Both the position numbers and the translations under genes were made by a program. Under the pieces are notes generated by a model. The model saw only the letters and a program-made list of their open reading frames with translations, searched no databases and was not told the DNA's origin. Shown here one piece after another: positions 8,834 to 17,464 of a stretch of DNA of 64,000 bases. The stretch is from positions 62,001 through 126,000 of the forward strand of contig NZ_JAGEMK010000002.1 in the NCBI RefSeq assembly GCF_017565425.1, given 5' to 3'. Origin of the DNA: Actinotalea soli (GTDB taxonomy: Bacteria; Actinomycetota; Actinomycetes; Actinomycetales; Cellulomonadaceae). Positions within the stretch are counted from its first letter, which is position 1. Each line of letters begins with the position of its first letter.

Positions 8834-9517
8834 CTAGCGCTCCGGCCCGCCCCTCCCGACGAGCCCGCACTCGTACGCGATGATCACGGCCTGCACGCGG
8901 TCGCGCGCCCCGAGCTTGGCGAACACGTTGCCCACGTGGGTCTTCACGGTGGTCTCCGACACCACGAGCTCGGCCGCGATCTCGGAGTTCGACCCGCCCT
9001 CCGCCATGAGCCGCAGGACGTCGAGCTCGCGCGGTGTCAGCGCGCTCAGACGGGGGTCCGGGCCTTCCTCGGTCACGACCTCGCCGTCGGCCGGCAGATG
9101 GGGCGCGAAGAGATCGAGCATGCGGCGCAGGACGCGCGGTGCGACGACCGCGGTGCCGGCAGCGACCGTGCGGATCGCATCGACGAGCTCGTCGGGACGG
9201 GCCGACTTCAGCAGGAATCCGCTCGCACCGGCGCGCAGGGCGGCGAATGCGAGGTCGTCGACGTCGAAGGTCGTGAGCACCAGCACGCGTGAGCCTGGGT
9301 GGTCGCCGACGACGCGACGGGTCGCCTCGATGCCGTCCATGCCAGGCATGCGGATGTCCATGAGAACGACCTCGGGCGCCAGGGCAGCCACCTGGTCGAG
9401 AGCCACCTGACCGTCGGCTGCCTCGCCGACCACCTCGAGGTCAGGCTCGGACTCGATGACCATCCGGAACCCGACGCGTTGCAGCGTCTGGTCGTCGACC
9501 AGCAGGACCGTGGTCAC
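8834..9517 (-). CDS. LuxR/NarL-family response regulator
   Basis: A 227-aa two-component regulator. The receiver domain (residues 1-~120) has the acidic pair Asp8-Asp9, the phosphorylation site Asp54 (in VVLMDIRMPGMDG) and the conserved lysine in GFLLKSARP. A LuxR-type helix-turn-helix follows (LTPRELDVLRLMAEG...TTVKTHVGNVFAKLG). The frame is open further upstream, but GTG 9517 is preferred because it starts exactly at TTVLLVDDQ and overlaps the kinase stop in a GTGA. It probably controls the downstream-encoded response of the adjacent kinase, perhaps the ABC exporter in the same operon. Confidence 0.94.
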   Translation of the reverse strand: MTTVLLVDDQTLQRVGFRMVIESEPDLEVVGEAADGQVALDQVAALAPEVVLMDIRMPGMDGIEATRRVVGDHPGSRVLVLTTFDVDDLAFAALRAGASGFLLKSARPDELVDAIRTVAAGTAVVAPRVLRRMLDLFAPHLPADGEVVTEEGPDPRLSALTPRELDVLRLMAEGGSNSEIAAELVVSETTVKTHVGNVFAKLGARDRVQAVIIAYECGLVGRGGPER

Positions 9518-11073
9518 CGTGCGCGCTCCTCCTCCGGGGGCCACGGCAGCACCGCGTGCACCCGCCATCCGCCCTCAGGCCGTGGGCCCGCCGAGGCGTC
9601 CCCGCCGAGCAGGGCGGCGCGCTCGCGCATCCCGATGATCCCACGCCCGGTGCCGGTACCGGTGCCGGGGCGCGTGCCGCCGCTGTCGAGCACCTCCAGC
9701 TCGACGCTCGTCGCCGTGCGGCGGACGGCGACCTCGACCGAGGGGGTACCCGGTGCATGGCGCAGCACGTTGGTGAGCGCCTCACCGAGGATGCGCAGCA
9801 CGGCGAGGCGCACGGTGGTGTCCTGCGGAAGGTCGGCGTCGAGGCCGGTGGCTTCGACCTGGACCCCCGCGGCTCTGAAGCGGTCGACGAGCGTCGGCAG
9901 GTCGACCTCGGTGGGAGCCGCACGGTGGTCGCCGTCGCCGTCGGCGGGCCCGAGAGCGCCCAGGACGCCCTGCATGTCGAGCAACGCCGAACGTCCCGTC
10001 TGGGCGATCTGCCGCACAGCGTCGCGGGACATGCCGGGGGCGCGCTCGAAGGCGGCGTCAGCCCCGTCGGCCAGGGTCACCATGACGGACACGTTGTGGG
10101 CGACGACGTCGTGCATCTCCCGGGCGATGTGCGCGCGCTCGGCGGCCCGCGCGAGCGCCGCGCTCTGGTCGCGCTCGCGCGCCAACGCGCGGTAGCGCTC
10201 GACGAGCTCCTGCGCATGCAACCGGCGGGACCGCGCTGCCGTCCCCACGGCCACGCCCAGCAGCAGGAGCGTGTGCAGCAGGAGGAGGGAGGTGGAGCGG
10301 CTCGCCGGCGAGAACGGCGGCTCCGCGAGGTCCCGCGCCGGCTCCCACGGCTCCGCGGTGGTGGCCACCGAGAACCACGCCACGTTCTCGATGATGCCGA
10401 GGTTCTCCCACCGCCACACCGCCACGCTCAGGACGACGAGGACGGCGCCGAAGACGCCCCACGTGACCCGCGGCTCGCGTGCCGCCGCGACGCTGTAGAG
10501 CGCGCACGCCACGCACACGCCCAGGACCCCGAGAACGTCGCCCACGAGCAGGGAGACGACGCTCGCGCCCGTGAGCAGCGCGGTCACCGTGATGGGCCGC
10601 GCACGGCGCAGCAGCAGGAGTGCGGCGCCGACGAGGACGCCACTGACCCACGTCACCGTGACGACGTCCTCGATGCGTGAGTCCTGCGGGTAGAGCCCGA
10701 GGTAGCGGGCGCCGACCGCGGCCTCCCACGCGAACAGCAACCCCACGAAGCCCACCAGCAGCACCCCGACGACGACCGCGAGGTCCATGACCCAGGGTCG
10801 GGCGACGACGAGCCGGGCGACCGGGCTGCCACCACGGACGTGCGCCTCGGTGAGCGCCGGTTCGTCCGGTGCGCCGACCCCACCGACCCACGCGCCGGGC
10901 GCTGCCCCGGCCCGCGCTCCGGGGTGCTCCCCGGTCGGCCGTCGGATCACCACGGCTCCACTGTCCCACCGCCGGTCATCGGTGCTCGGCGAGGACCCGC
11001 CGGAGGGGCCCACCGACGGCGGGGCGGTCGGTCGCCCGACCTCCCCCGCCGCCGCGTCGTCAGCGGACGTCAT
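9514..11073 (-). CDS. NarL-type sensor histidine kinase
   Basis: A 519-aa membrane kinase from ATG 11073 (TTG at 11082 is possible). About 90 low-complexity residues precede several transmembrane helices (~95-290). A HisKA_3 dimerisation domain then carries the phospho-acceptor His321 (in IAREMHDVVAHNVSVM), followed by a HATPase with EALTNVLRHAPG and GTGRGIIGMRER. Its input signal is unknown. The start lies inside the end of the permease gene, and the stop overlaps the response regulator, giving one polycistronic unit from 13706 down to 8834: ATPase, two permeases, kinase, regulator. Such linkage often means the two-component system responds to the exported compound. Confidence 0.93.
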   Translation of the reverse strand: MTSADDAAAGEVGRPTAPPSVGPSGGSSPSTDDRRWDSGAVVIRRPTGEHPGARAGAAPGAWVGGVGAPDEPALTEAHVRGGSPVARLVVARPWVMDLAVVVGVLLVGFVGLLFAWEAAVGARYLGLYPQDSRIEDVVTVTWVSGVLVGAALLLLRRARPITVTALLTGASVVSLLVGDVLGVLGVCVACALYSVAAAREPRVTWGVFGAVLVVLSVAVWRWENLGIIENVAWFSVATTAEPWEPARDLAEPPFSPASRSTSLLLLHTLLLLGVAVGTAARSRRLHAQELVERYRALARERDQSAALARAAERAHIAREMHDVVAHNVSVMVTLADGADAAFERAPGMSRDAVRQIAQTGRSALLDMQGVLGALGPADGDGDHRAAPTEVDLPTLVDRFRAAGVQVEATGLDADLPQDTTVRLAVLRILGEALTNVLRHAPGTPSVEVAVRRTATSVELEVLDSGGTRPGTGTGTGRGIIGMRERAALLGGDASAGPRPEGGWRVHAVLPWPPEEERAR

Positions 11074-11899
11074 GGCGCGCAAGCCGGTGCGCCGCCGCGG
11101 CGAGCACCACCACCACCCACGCGAGGACGACGGCCCCGCCGCCCCACTCCCCGAGCCGTGGCCCGAGCGTGGCGGCGTCCAGGGCTGCCAGGGCGGCGTC
11201 GTCCTCGACGAGCCGTGAGCCGGACGACGGCAGGAACGCGCGGATCGTGTCCGTGACCCGACCGGGGTTCGCCGCGAGCAGCTGGTCCCCGAGGAGGATC
11301 AGCACCACACCGCCGACGATCGTGGCCGCGGGATGACGCAGCAGCGCGCCGAGGCCCACCCCGAGCAGCGACACCGCGACGGAGGCCAGCACGAAGCCCA
11401 GCAGGGCTCGGGACGTGCCCGGAACGGCGAGGTCCAACGCGGGGGCGTCCCCCGCGCGGGCCCCCGCCGTGGCGAGGTACGACGCGCCCAGTGCGGCGAG
11501 CGCCGTGGTGAGCGCCGCCACGAGCGTGACCTGGACCTGGGCGGCAAGGACAGGAAGCCTGCGGGGCACCGTCGTGAAGGTGCTGCGCGCCGTCCCGGTC
11601 ACGTAATCCGACGTCCCCAGCAGTCCACCCAGCACGAGGAACCCCACCTGAGCGAGCACGAATCCCGAGGTCACGACCCACGAGCCAGACCGGCCGTCCT
11701 CCGGCCCGACGAACATCCCCAGCCCGAACGCGGTCGCTGCCGCGACGGCCACGGTGCCCAGCGCGAGCCAGGCGTTCGACCGCACGCTCGTGAGCTTGGT
11801 CCACTCGGCACGGAGCACCCGGAACCCGGTGGGAGCGGTGCGAGCCGGAGACCCGTGCGCCGTCCGCTCGGACACGGGTCCCTGCGCCACGGCGGTCAC
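11060..11899 (-). CDS. ABC-2 type exporter permease
   Basis: A 279-aa integral membrane protein with about six hydrophobic segments. The N-terminal RVLRAEWTKLTSVRSNAWLA patch is the usual opening of actinobacterial ABC-2 permeases that work with a separate ATPase. Its GTG start overlaps the stop of the paralogous permease upstream (GTGA). The last 14 bases overlap the kinase start. Substrate unknown; peptide or drug export is typical of BcrAB/LanFEG-like sets. Confidence 0.87.
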   Translation of the reverse strand: MTAVAQGPVSERTAHGSPARTAPTGFRVLRAEWTKLTSVRSNAWLALGTVAVAAATAFGLGMFVGPEDGRSGSWVVTSGFVLAQVGFLVLGGLLGTSDYVTGTARSTFTTVPRRLPVLAAQVQVTLVAALTTALAALGASYLATAGARAGDAPALDLAVPGTSRALLGFVLASVAVSLLGVGLGALLRHPAATIVGGVVLILLGDQLLAANPGRVTDTIRAFLPSSGSRLVEDDAALAALDAATLGPRLGEWGGGAVVLAWVVVVLAAAAHRLARHDVR

Positions 11900-12783
11900 C
11901 GTACGTCCCGCGTGCGCAGTCGCACGCCCGTGGCCGCGAGCAGCACCAGGACCCAGCCACCGAGGACGAGCCCGCCACCCAGCGGGCTCATGTCGGGACT
12001 CCCGGCCACCGGCTGGTAGGAGGCGGGCACGGTCATCTCCTGCGCCGCGCCACCGGGGGAGAACGTCAGGAGCATGCCCGGGACGGTGATCGGGCCGGGT
12101 CCCTCCCCGGTGCTGCTGAAGGACGCCGGGTCGGCGGGTTCGCTGGCCATCTCGCCGGCCAGCGTCAGCATGACGGGCAGGAGCAGCACCACGACCAGCG
12201 CCGTCACCATGGCCGGGACCGTCCGACGCAGGATCACACCGAGCGCGAACCCGAGGAGTGCCAGCCCGACGACGAACAGCGTCATGGCGAGCAGCACCGC
12301 GGGCGTCTCGCCCGCGGTCAGGTCGAGCGGGATGTCACGCGACGCGGCCGCGGGCAGGACACCGAGGACGCAGGCGACCGTCGCCAGGACCCCCAGCCCG
12401 AGCGCGAACGCCGCCACGACGAGCGTCTGGGCGGCGAGCACCGGCCATCGCCGCGGGACCAGCGTGAACGTGGTCCGGAACGCACCGGTGCGGTACTCAC
12501 CCGCACCGGCGAGCACGCCGAGCACGAGCGGGCCCACCTGTGCCAGCACCAGGCCCGACGACAGGGAGTCGAACGGCTGGAACCCCGGGTCGCCCGAGGA
12601 CGCCTGGGCGCTCAGGTAGGTGATCGCGGCAGCCACCGCGACGGTCACCCCGGCGACCCACCACGGGGAGCGCAGCGAGGTGAGCTTGGTCCACTCGGCG
12701 GCCAGCAGACGGACGAACGTCGGGCCGGAGCGCGTGGCAGCAGCCGCGCGTGCCGTACCGGGCGTCGTGCTCGTGACACTCAT
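11896..12783 (-). CDS. ABC-2 type exporter permease (paralogue)
   Basis: A 295-aa membrane protein closely similar in plan to the following gene: an RLLAAEWTKLTSLRSPWWVAG opening spread over two short motifs, six hydrophobic segments, and a C-terminal GGWVLVLLAATGVRLRTRDVR end that parallels its neighbour's RHDVR end. The two probably arose by tandem duplication and may form a heterodimeric permease with the ATPase encoded just upstream. The start overlaps the ATPase stop (ATGA). Confidence 0.87.
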   Translation of the reverse strand: MSVTSTTPGTARAAAATRSGPTFVRLLAAEWTKLTSLRSPWWVAGVTVAVAAAITYLSAQASSGDPGFQPFDSLSSGLVLAQVGPLVLGVLAGAGEYRTGAFRTTFTLVPRRWPVLAAQTLVVAAFALGLGVLATVACVLGVLPAAASRDIPLDLTAGETPAVLLAMTLFVVGLALLGFALGVILRRTVPAMVTALVVVLLLPVMLTLAGEMASEPADPASFSSTGEGPGPITVPGMLLTFSPGGAAQEMTVPASYQPVAGSPDMSPLGGGLVLGGWVLVLLAATGVRLRTRDVR

Positions 12784-13706
12784 CGCGCACCGCCCTGGGT
12801 GCCGGCCGCGCGGTACTCGACCGCGTCACCCGTCAGCTGCAGGTACGCCTCCTCGAGCGTCCCCGACTCGGCGCTGAGCTCGAGGACGGTCACCCCGCAC
12901 CGGCGTGCCACGGTGCCGACGTCGTCGACCGATGCACCGCGCACCTGCAGGACGCCGCCCTCCTGGGGGGCTACCTGGGCGCCGGTGGCGATGAGCTCGC
13001 GGGCCAGCGGCTCCGGATCGGTCGTGCGTACCCGCACGGCACCGGCACGCTCGGAGCGGGCGACGATCTCGTGGACCGTCGCGTCGGCGAGGAGCCGTCC
13101 GCGGCCGATGATGACGACCCGGTCGGCGCACAGTGCCAGCTCGTGCATGAGGTGCGAGGAGAGGAGCACCGTGCGGCCCTCTGCCGCGAGGTCCCGGACC
13201 AGCCGCCGGATCCACAGCACCCCGTCGGGGTCCAGGCCGTTGACGGGCTCGTCGAGGATCAGGGTAGCGGGATCACCCAGCAGGGCCCCGGCGATGCCGA
13301 GCCGCTGGCCCATGCCGAGGGAGAACGTGCCCGCCCGGCGGGTCGCCACCGACTCGAGGCCGGTCTGCGCGATGACCTCCCGCACCCGCGCCTTGCCGAT
13401 GCCGTGGGTCTGCGCCATCGCCAGCAGGTGCTTGTACGCGGTGCGGCCGGGGTGCACCGAGCGGGCGTCGAGCATGACCCCCACCGCGTGCAGCGGTGCG
13501 GGCAGATCCGCGTACCGCTGGCCGGCGACCTTGGTCGATCCGGAGGTCGGGCGCTCGAGGCCCACGACCACGCGCATCGTCGTCGACTTCCCCGCGCCGT
13601 TGGGCCCGAGGAACCCCGTGACCGTCCCGGGTCGCGCGGTGAACGTCAGCCCGTCCACCGCCGTCGTGCTGCCGTAGCGCTTGGTCAGCGCCTCCACCTC
13701 GATCAT
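12780..13706 (-). CDS. ABC exporter ATPase
   Basis: A 308-aa nucleotide-binding subunit. Walker A (GPNGAGKST) is at residues 34-42, the signature reads FSLGMGQRL in place of the usual LSGGQ, Walker B is TLILDEPVNGLD, and the switch His is in LLSSHLMHE. This variant signature is common in BcrA/LanF-like ATPases that protect against peptide antibiotics. ATG 13706 is chosen because AAGGAG lies six bases before it, while the ATG at 13712 would abut that site. The C-terminal ~90 residues form the regulatory domain typical of this group. It heads the operon that includes the two permeases and the two-component system. Confidence 0.93.
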   Translation of the reverse strand: MIEVEALTKRYGSTTAVDGLTFTARPGTVTGFLGPNGAGKSTTMRVVVGLERPTSGSTKVAGQRYADLPAPLHAVGVMLDARSVHPGRTAYKHLLAMAQTHGIGKARVREVIAQTGLESVATRRAGTFSLGMGQRLGIAGALLGDPATLILDEPVNGLDPDGVLWIRRLVRDLAAEGRTVLLSSHLMHELALCADRVVIIGRGRLLADATVHEIVARSERAGAVRVRTTDPEPLARELIATGAQVAPQEGGVLQVRGASVDDVGTVARRCGVTVLELSAESGTLEEAYLQLTGDAVEYRAAGTQGGAR

Positions 13707-13811
13707 CGCCATCTCCTTCACCGGGTCTGCGCCCCGTGCGGGGCGTCCGTCGGCGACGCTACGGAGACGGGCAGGACGTCGAGCACCTGCTGGCGGAGGA
13801 AACCTGTGGTG

Positions 13812-13840
13812 CGCCCTGCTCCTCCCACGGGAGGAGGGCG
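13812..13840 (-). terminator. Possible terminator hairpin after the GH13 gene
   Basis: CTCCTCCC and GGGAGGAG form a compact hairpin at 13819-13836, with further GC pairing outside it. It lies about 80 bases downstream of the glycosidase stop on the minus strand and about 105 bases before the ATPase start. No U-run is seen, so termination is only an inference. Confidence 0.35.
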
Positions 13841-13860
13841 GGCTGCCCCGGACGGAGGGC

Positions 13861-13894
13861 GCTGGGTGGACGGCGCTGGGTGGACGGCGCTGGG
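13861..13894. repeat. 14-bp tandem repeat
   Basis: The 14-base unit GCTGGGTGGACGGC occurs twice exactly, with a third partial copy. It lies just beyond the glycosidase stop. No function is evident; such short tandems can vary in copy number. Confidence 0.8.
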
Positions 13895-13920
13895 CTGCCG
13901 CAGCGCCGCGACGCCTCCGG

Positions 13921-15300
13921 TCACCCGGCGGTGAGGACCGCCCAGCCGTGGGCGGGCAGCGTGACCTGCGACTCGTCGTCGTCGTGCAGCTGCGCCTCGC
14001 CCGCGAGGACGGCGGTCGCACCGGGGACGTGAAGGCGGGCGTCGCCGTCCTCGGTGCTCAGGGCGACCAGCAGGCTGTCAATACCGTCCGGCGCGCTGCT
14101 GCCGGGTTCGCTGCTGCCGGGTTCGCTGCTGCCGGGGTCGACGACCCGGTAGACGAGCTGGGTGTTGGTGCAGGTCAGCACCTCGGCCCGGGCGCGGTGC
14201 AGCCACGGGTGGCGGCGGCGCAGGGCGATGAGCTCGCGGTGCAGGCGATGCACCTCCCACCCGCCGGGGGCCAGCTCGGTGGGCTCGGGCGGGAAGGTAG
14301 GCCGCACGGCGTCGTCTCCCCCGGCGCGCTCCTCCTTGATGCCCTCCATGCCCTGCTCGTCCCCCGCGTAGACGGTCGGGGTGCCGCCCAGGGTGAAGAG
14401 CAGGACGACGGCGTGCCCGAGGTGGCGGCGGTCGGTCAGCCGGCTCGCGATGCGCGTGACGTCGTGGTTGCCGAGGAAGGTCAGCGGGGCGAAGGTCTCG
14501 AGCCACTGGTCGTGGCGGCCCATGGTCCAGGTGAGCTCGAAGAAGTTGCGGTCGTTGAGCGAGCTCCAGGTCGCCTTCCACAGCTCGTACTGGGTCACGG
14601 CGTCGAACCCCGCGGCCTGCACGGCCTCGGTGTAGTCGCCGTGCAGCACCTCGCCGAAGATGTACGCCTCGGGGTGCGCGGCGCGGACCCGCGGCAGCAC
14701 CTCGGCCCAGAAGGCAGGGGGCACGGCGTAGGCCGCGTCGAGCCGCCACCCGTCGACGCCGCGGTCGAGCCAGTAGTTCATGACCTCGACCACGTGGTCG
14801 ACGACGGCAGGGTCCTGGTGGTTGAGGGTGACCAGGGCGTGGTGGCCCTCGAAGTCGACGTACTCGGGCTCGGTGCCGGGGCCCGCGCCCTCGGGCCAGG
14901 TGAGGTGGAACCAGTGGTCGGTGGGCCCGCCGGGGCCGTGGCGCAGCACCTCGGCGAAGGCCGGGAAGCCGCGGCCGACGTGGTTGAAGACGCCGTCGAG
15001 GGTCACCTGCAGGCCGCGCTGGTGGGCCGCCTCGACCAGGGCGACCAGGTCCTCCTCGGTGCCCAGCCGCGGGTCCACGCGCAGGTGGTCGGTCGTGTCG
15101 TAGCCGTGGGTCTCCGAGGCGAGCACCGGGCCGAGGGCCAGGCCCGACAGGCCCAGCTCGACCACGTAGTCCAACCACGCGTGCAGGTGACGCAGCCGCG
15201 GGACCGGTGGGGCGTCGTCGGGCAGGGCCTCGGGCTCGGCGCCGGTGAAACCCAGCGGGTAGACGTGCCACCACATCGCGTGCTCGACCCAGGCGGGCAT
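13921..15300 (-). CDS. GH13 alpha-amylase family glycosidase
   Basis: A 459-aa enzyme with a GH13 (beta/alpha)8 barrel. The four family motifs are visible: LDGVFNHVG, GWRLDAAYA with nucleophile Asp188, IFGEVL with acid/base Glu217, and FLGNHD with Asp280. It acts on alpha-glucans or small alpha-glucosides; the exact substrate cannot be told. There is no signal peptide, so it is probably cytosolic. The start ATG follows GGAGGTCTG closely. A Gly-Ser-Ser-rich linker before the small C-terminal beta domain is coded by three tandem 15-base units. The N-terminal WWHVYPLGFTGA opening is characteristic of one actinobacterial cytosolic subgroup. Confidence 0.93.
   Translation of the reverse strand: MPAWVEHAMWWHVYPLGFTGAEPEALPDDAPPVPRLRHLHAWLDYVVELGLSGLALGPVLASETHGYDTTDHLRVDPRLGTEEDLVALVEAAHQRGLQVTLDGVFNHVGRGFPAFAEVLRHGPGGPTDHWFHLTWPEGAGPGTEPEYVDFEGHHALVTLNHQDPAVVDHVVEVMNYWLDRGVDGWRLDAAYAVPPAFWAEVLPRVRAAHPEAYIFGEVLHGDYTEAVQAAGFDAVTQYELWKATWSSLNDRNFFELTWTMGRHDQWLETFAPLTFLGNHDVTRIASRLTDRRHLGHAVVLLFTLGGTPTVYAGDEQGMEGIKEERAGGDDAVRPTFPPEPTELAPGGWEVHRLHRELIALRRRHPWLHRARAEVLTCTNTQLVYRVVDPGSSEPGSSEPGSSAPDGIDSLLVALSTEDGDARLHVPGATAVLAGEAQLHDDDESQVTLPAHGWAVLTAG
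14095..14139. repeat. In-frame 15-bp tandem repeat inside the GH13 gene
   Basis: Three consecutive copies of GCTGCTGCCGGGTTC (the third with one change) encode repeated PGSSE units on the minus strand. Copy-number change would lengthen or shorten the linker by five residues without a frameshift. Confidence 0.85.
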
Positions 15301-15366
15301 CAGACCTCCATCGACGGTCCTGCCACCGTAACGAGCGCCGCCGACGATCTCGTCCCAGAACCAGAT

Positions 15367-15416
15367 CTCGTGTCAGAACCTCGGATACCTAGGGGTATCC
15401 GAGGTTCTGACACGAG
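15367..15416 (-). repeat. 50-bp palindromic element, copy A
   Basis: A perfect inverted repeat with 23-base arms and a 4-base spacer (TAGG). The outer arm is CTCGTGTCAGAA and the inner arm ends in ATACC. It lies five bases beyond the terC stop and upstream of the GH13 gene, so it could act as a terC terminator. The same element recurs at 18455 and 19511. Flanking bases (CCAC before, GA after) are also shared when the minus strand is read. Confidence 0.9.
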
Positions 15417-15421
15417 GTGGG

Positions 15422-16480
15422 TCAGTCGGTGCGGGACTCGACGGGCTCGGCGACGTGGGCGGTGGCGTGGGAGTCCTCGCCGCCGTGGCGGGTCGCGTAG
15501 AGGCTGGTCGCGGTCACGACGAGCAGGGCCACGACGATCACGCCGAGGGAGAGGACCGTCGGGATCTCCGGGACGCTCGGCCAGATGCCGTGGGCCCAGT
15601 GCAGGACGAGCTTGACCCCGATGAACCCGAGGATCGCCGCGAGGCCGTACCCCAGGTGCACCAGCTTGCTCAGCGCCCCCTGCAGCACGAAGTACAGGGC
15701 GCGCAGGCCCAGCAGCGCGAAGGCGTTGGTCGCGAACACCAGGTACGGGTCGCTCGTGATGCCGAAGACGGCGGGCACCGAGTCGACCGCGAAGACGATG
15801 TCCGTCGCGAAGATGGCCGCGACGACGACGGCCAGCGGGGTCAGCATCCGGCGCCCGTTCTCCCGGACGGAGAGCCGCGGCCCGCGGTAGTCGTCGGTGA
15901 CCGGCATGACCCGGCGGATGAGGCGCACCGACCGCATCGAGGAGACGTCGACCTCGTGCCCCGTGCCCTTGACCTGGTCCCGCAGGATCTTGACGCCGGT
16001 GAGCAGCAGGATCGCGCCGAAGAGCAGGAAGGCGAAGCTGAAGCTCGCCAGCACCGCCGCCCCGAGGGCGATGAAGATGCCGCGCAGCACCAGGGCGCCG
16101 GCGATGCCGAAGAGGAGCACGCGCTGCTGGAGGGCCGCGGGCACCGCGAAGGCGGTGAGCAGCAGCATGAAGACGAAGAGGTTGTCGACCGAGAGGGACT
16201 TCTCGACGACGTACCCGGTGAGGAACTCGACCCCGGTGGTGGAGCCGTAGCGGGACCACAGGAACGCGCCGAAGGCCAGCGGCAGCGCGATGTAGAAGGC
16301 GCTCCACCCGAGGGCCTCACGCATCGAGACCTCGTGCGGGCGGCGGGTCAGGATGAAGTCCATGACCAGCAGGCCGAGGACGGCCAGGATCGTGATGCCC
16401 CACATGGTCGGGGAGGCGATCGAGGTCAGGGCGGGTTCAGCCTCGACGGCAGCGAGGACGGACGCAGGCATGGGCAGCAC
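15422..16480 (-). CDS. TerC/Alx-family membrane protein, probable manganese exporter
   Basis: A 352-aa protein with about nine transmembrane segments. It has the TerC hallmark acidic motifs SLSVDNLFVFMLL and FATDIVFAVDSVPAVFG, whose aspartates lie within helices and are thought to bind metal. TerC/Alx proteins have been linked to Mn2+ export and tellurite resistance. The GTG at 16480 lies five bases after GGAG; the ATG at 16471 is an alternative. The leader carries a probable yybP-ykoY riboswitch, which strongly supports a manganese role. The C-terminus is a short charged cytosolic tail. Copy A of the 50-bp palindrome follows the stop. Confidence 0.93.
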   Translation of the reverse strand: MLPMPASVLAAVEAEPALTSIASPTMWGITILAVLGLLVMDFILTRRPHEVSMREALGWSAFYIALPLAFGAFLWSRYGSTTGVEFLTGYVVEKSLSVDNLFVFMLLLTAFAVPAALQQRVLLFGIAGALVLRGIFIALGAAVLASFSFAFLLFGAILLLTGVKILRDQVKGTGHEVDVSSMRSVRLIRRVMPVTDDYRGPRLSVRENGRRMLTPLAVVVAAIFATDIVFAVDSVPAVFGITSDPYLVFATNAFALLGLRALYFVLQGALSKLVHLGYGLAAILGFIGVKLVLHWAHGIWPSVPEIPTVLSLGVIVVALLVVTATSLYATRHGGEDSHATAHVAEPVESRTD

Positions 16481-16502
16481 GGAGTCTCCAGGGGGTCAGG
16501 GC

Positions 16503-16600
16503 TCCGAGGTCTCCTTCGCCCTCGTCATCAAGGACCACCGCCCGAGGTCGCTGGTGCGCCGTATTGACCGGGTCGATGCTGGGAAGTACTCCCCTCGCGG
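16503..16600 (-). promoter_or_regulatory. yybP-ykoY manganese riboswitch in the terC leader
   Basis: Read on the minus strand, the leader begins with CGAGGGGAGUACUUCCC (16597-16581) and ends with GGCGAAGGAGACCUCGGAG (near 16520-16502). GGGGAGUA and the AAGGAGACCUC end are the two hallmark segments of the yybP-ykoY class, whose loops form the Mn2+ site. The outer helix can close through CGAGG (16597-16593) with CCUCG (16509-16505). It sits about 20 bases before the terC start, the usual partner gene. The sequence motifs are seen directly; ligand and mechanism follow from the known class. Confidence 0.8.
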
Positions 16601-16624
16601 TCGTGAGCATACGGCAGCGGCGGG

Positions 16625-17464
16625 CTACCGAGGGTCGCGGTATCGCCACATCGTCAGGGAGCCGAAGACGGCGACCAGCGCGGCCGAGGAGACGAGCGTC
16701 AGCACGATGCCGTTTCCGGGGTCCGTCCCGCCCATGAGGGCACGCACCGCGGTCACCAGGTGCGAGACGGGGTTCACCTCGACGAAGGCCTGGAGCCAGC
16801 CCGGCATGGTGGACGGGTCCACGAAGATGTTGCTGCCGAAGGTCAGCGGCGTGATGACCAGCATGCTCACGCCCATGATCGCGTTCGAGGTCCGCAGCAC
16901 CAGGCTGAGGAAGGTCCACACCCAGCCGAGGCTGAACGCGAACACGAGGAGCAGCAGCACGCCGAGCGCGACCCCGACCGGCCCGCCCTGCGGCCGCCAG
17001 CCCAGGATCAGCCCCAGGGTGATGGTGACCAGCGCGGAGATGGTGAAGCGCGCGGCGTCGCCCAGGAGCATCCCGACCAGGGCCGAGGGGCGCCAGATCG
17101 GCAGTGACCGGAACCTGTCGAAGACCCCCTTCTCGATGTCGGTCCGCAGGGTGGTGCCGGTGTACATCGTGATCATGATGACCCCCTGCACCAGGATCCC
17201 CGGGAGCAGGAACTGCACGTACTCGACGGTGCTGCCCGCGAGCGCCCCGCCGAAGAGGAACGTGAACAGCAGGGTGAACATGATCGGGAAGATCGTGACG
17301 TCGACCAGCTGCTCGGGCACGTGCTTGATCTTGAGCAGGGCACGCCAGCCGAAGGTGAAGGAGGTCGAGATCGGGCCCGGGGGCTCAGGGCGCTCGGTGC
17401 TGGCGAGGGCCGAGAGGATCTTGGAGGTCTCGTGCTTCTGGGCGGTGGGGGCGGCGACGCTCAT
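16625..17464 (-). CDS. DrrB-like ABC-2 exporter permease
   Basis: A 279-aa permease of the daunorubicin-resistance (DrrB) type with six hydrophobic segments. [24 protein letters not shown] contains, in its middle, the conserved DrrB loop ([13 protein letters not shown]), and the C-terminal [14 protein letters not shown] motif is also typical. It starts at ATG 17464, overlapping the ATPase stop in an ATGA; the frame is open upstream but only as a shadow of the ATPase gene. With the ATPase it should export a hydrophobic compound. Substrate unknown. Confidence 0.9.
   Translation of the reverse strand: MSVAAPTAQKHETSKILSALASTERPEPPGPISTSFTFGWRALLKIKHVPEQLVDVTIFPIMFTLLFTFLFGGALAGSTVEYVQFLLPGILVQGVIMITMYTGTTLRTDIEKGVFDRFRSLPIWRPSALVGMLLGDAARFTISALVTITLGLILGWRPQGGPVGVALGVLLLLVFAFSLGWVWTFLSLVLRTSNAIMGVSMLVITPLTFGSNIFVDPSTMPGWLQAFVEVNPVSHLVTAVRALMGGTDPGNGIVLTLVSSAALVAVFGSLTMWRYRDPR

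Noticed and set aside
13736-14021. N-terminal extension of the ABC ATPase at 12780-13706
   Set aside because: The frame is open upstream, but it is Arg/Pro-rich and passes through tandem repeats. The ribosome site and the family start both point to 13706.
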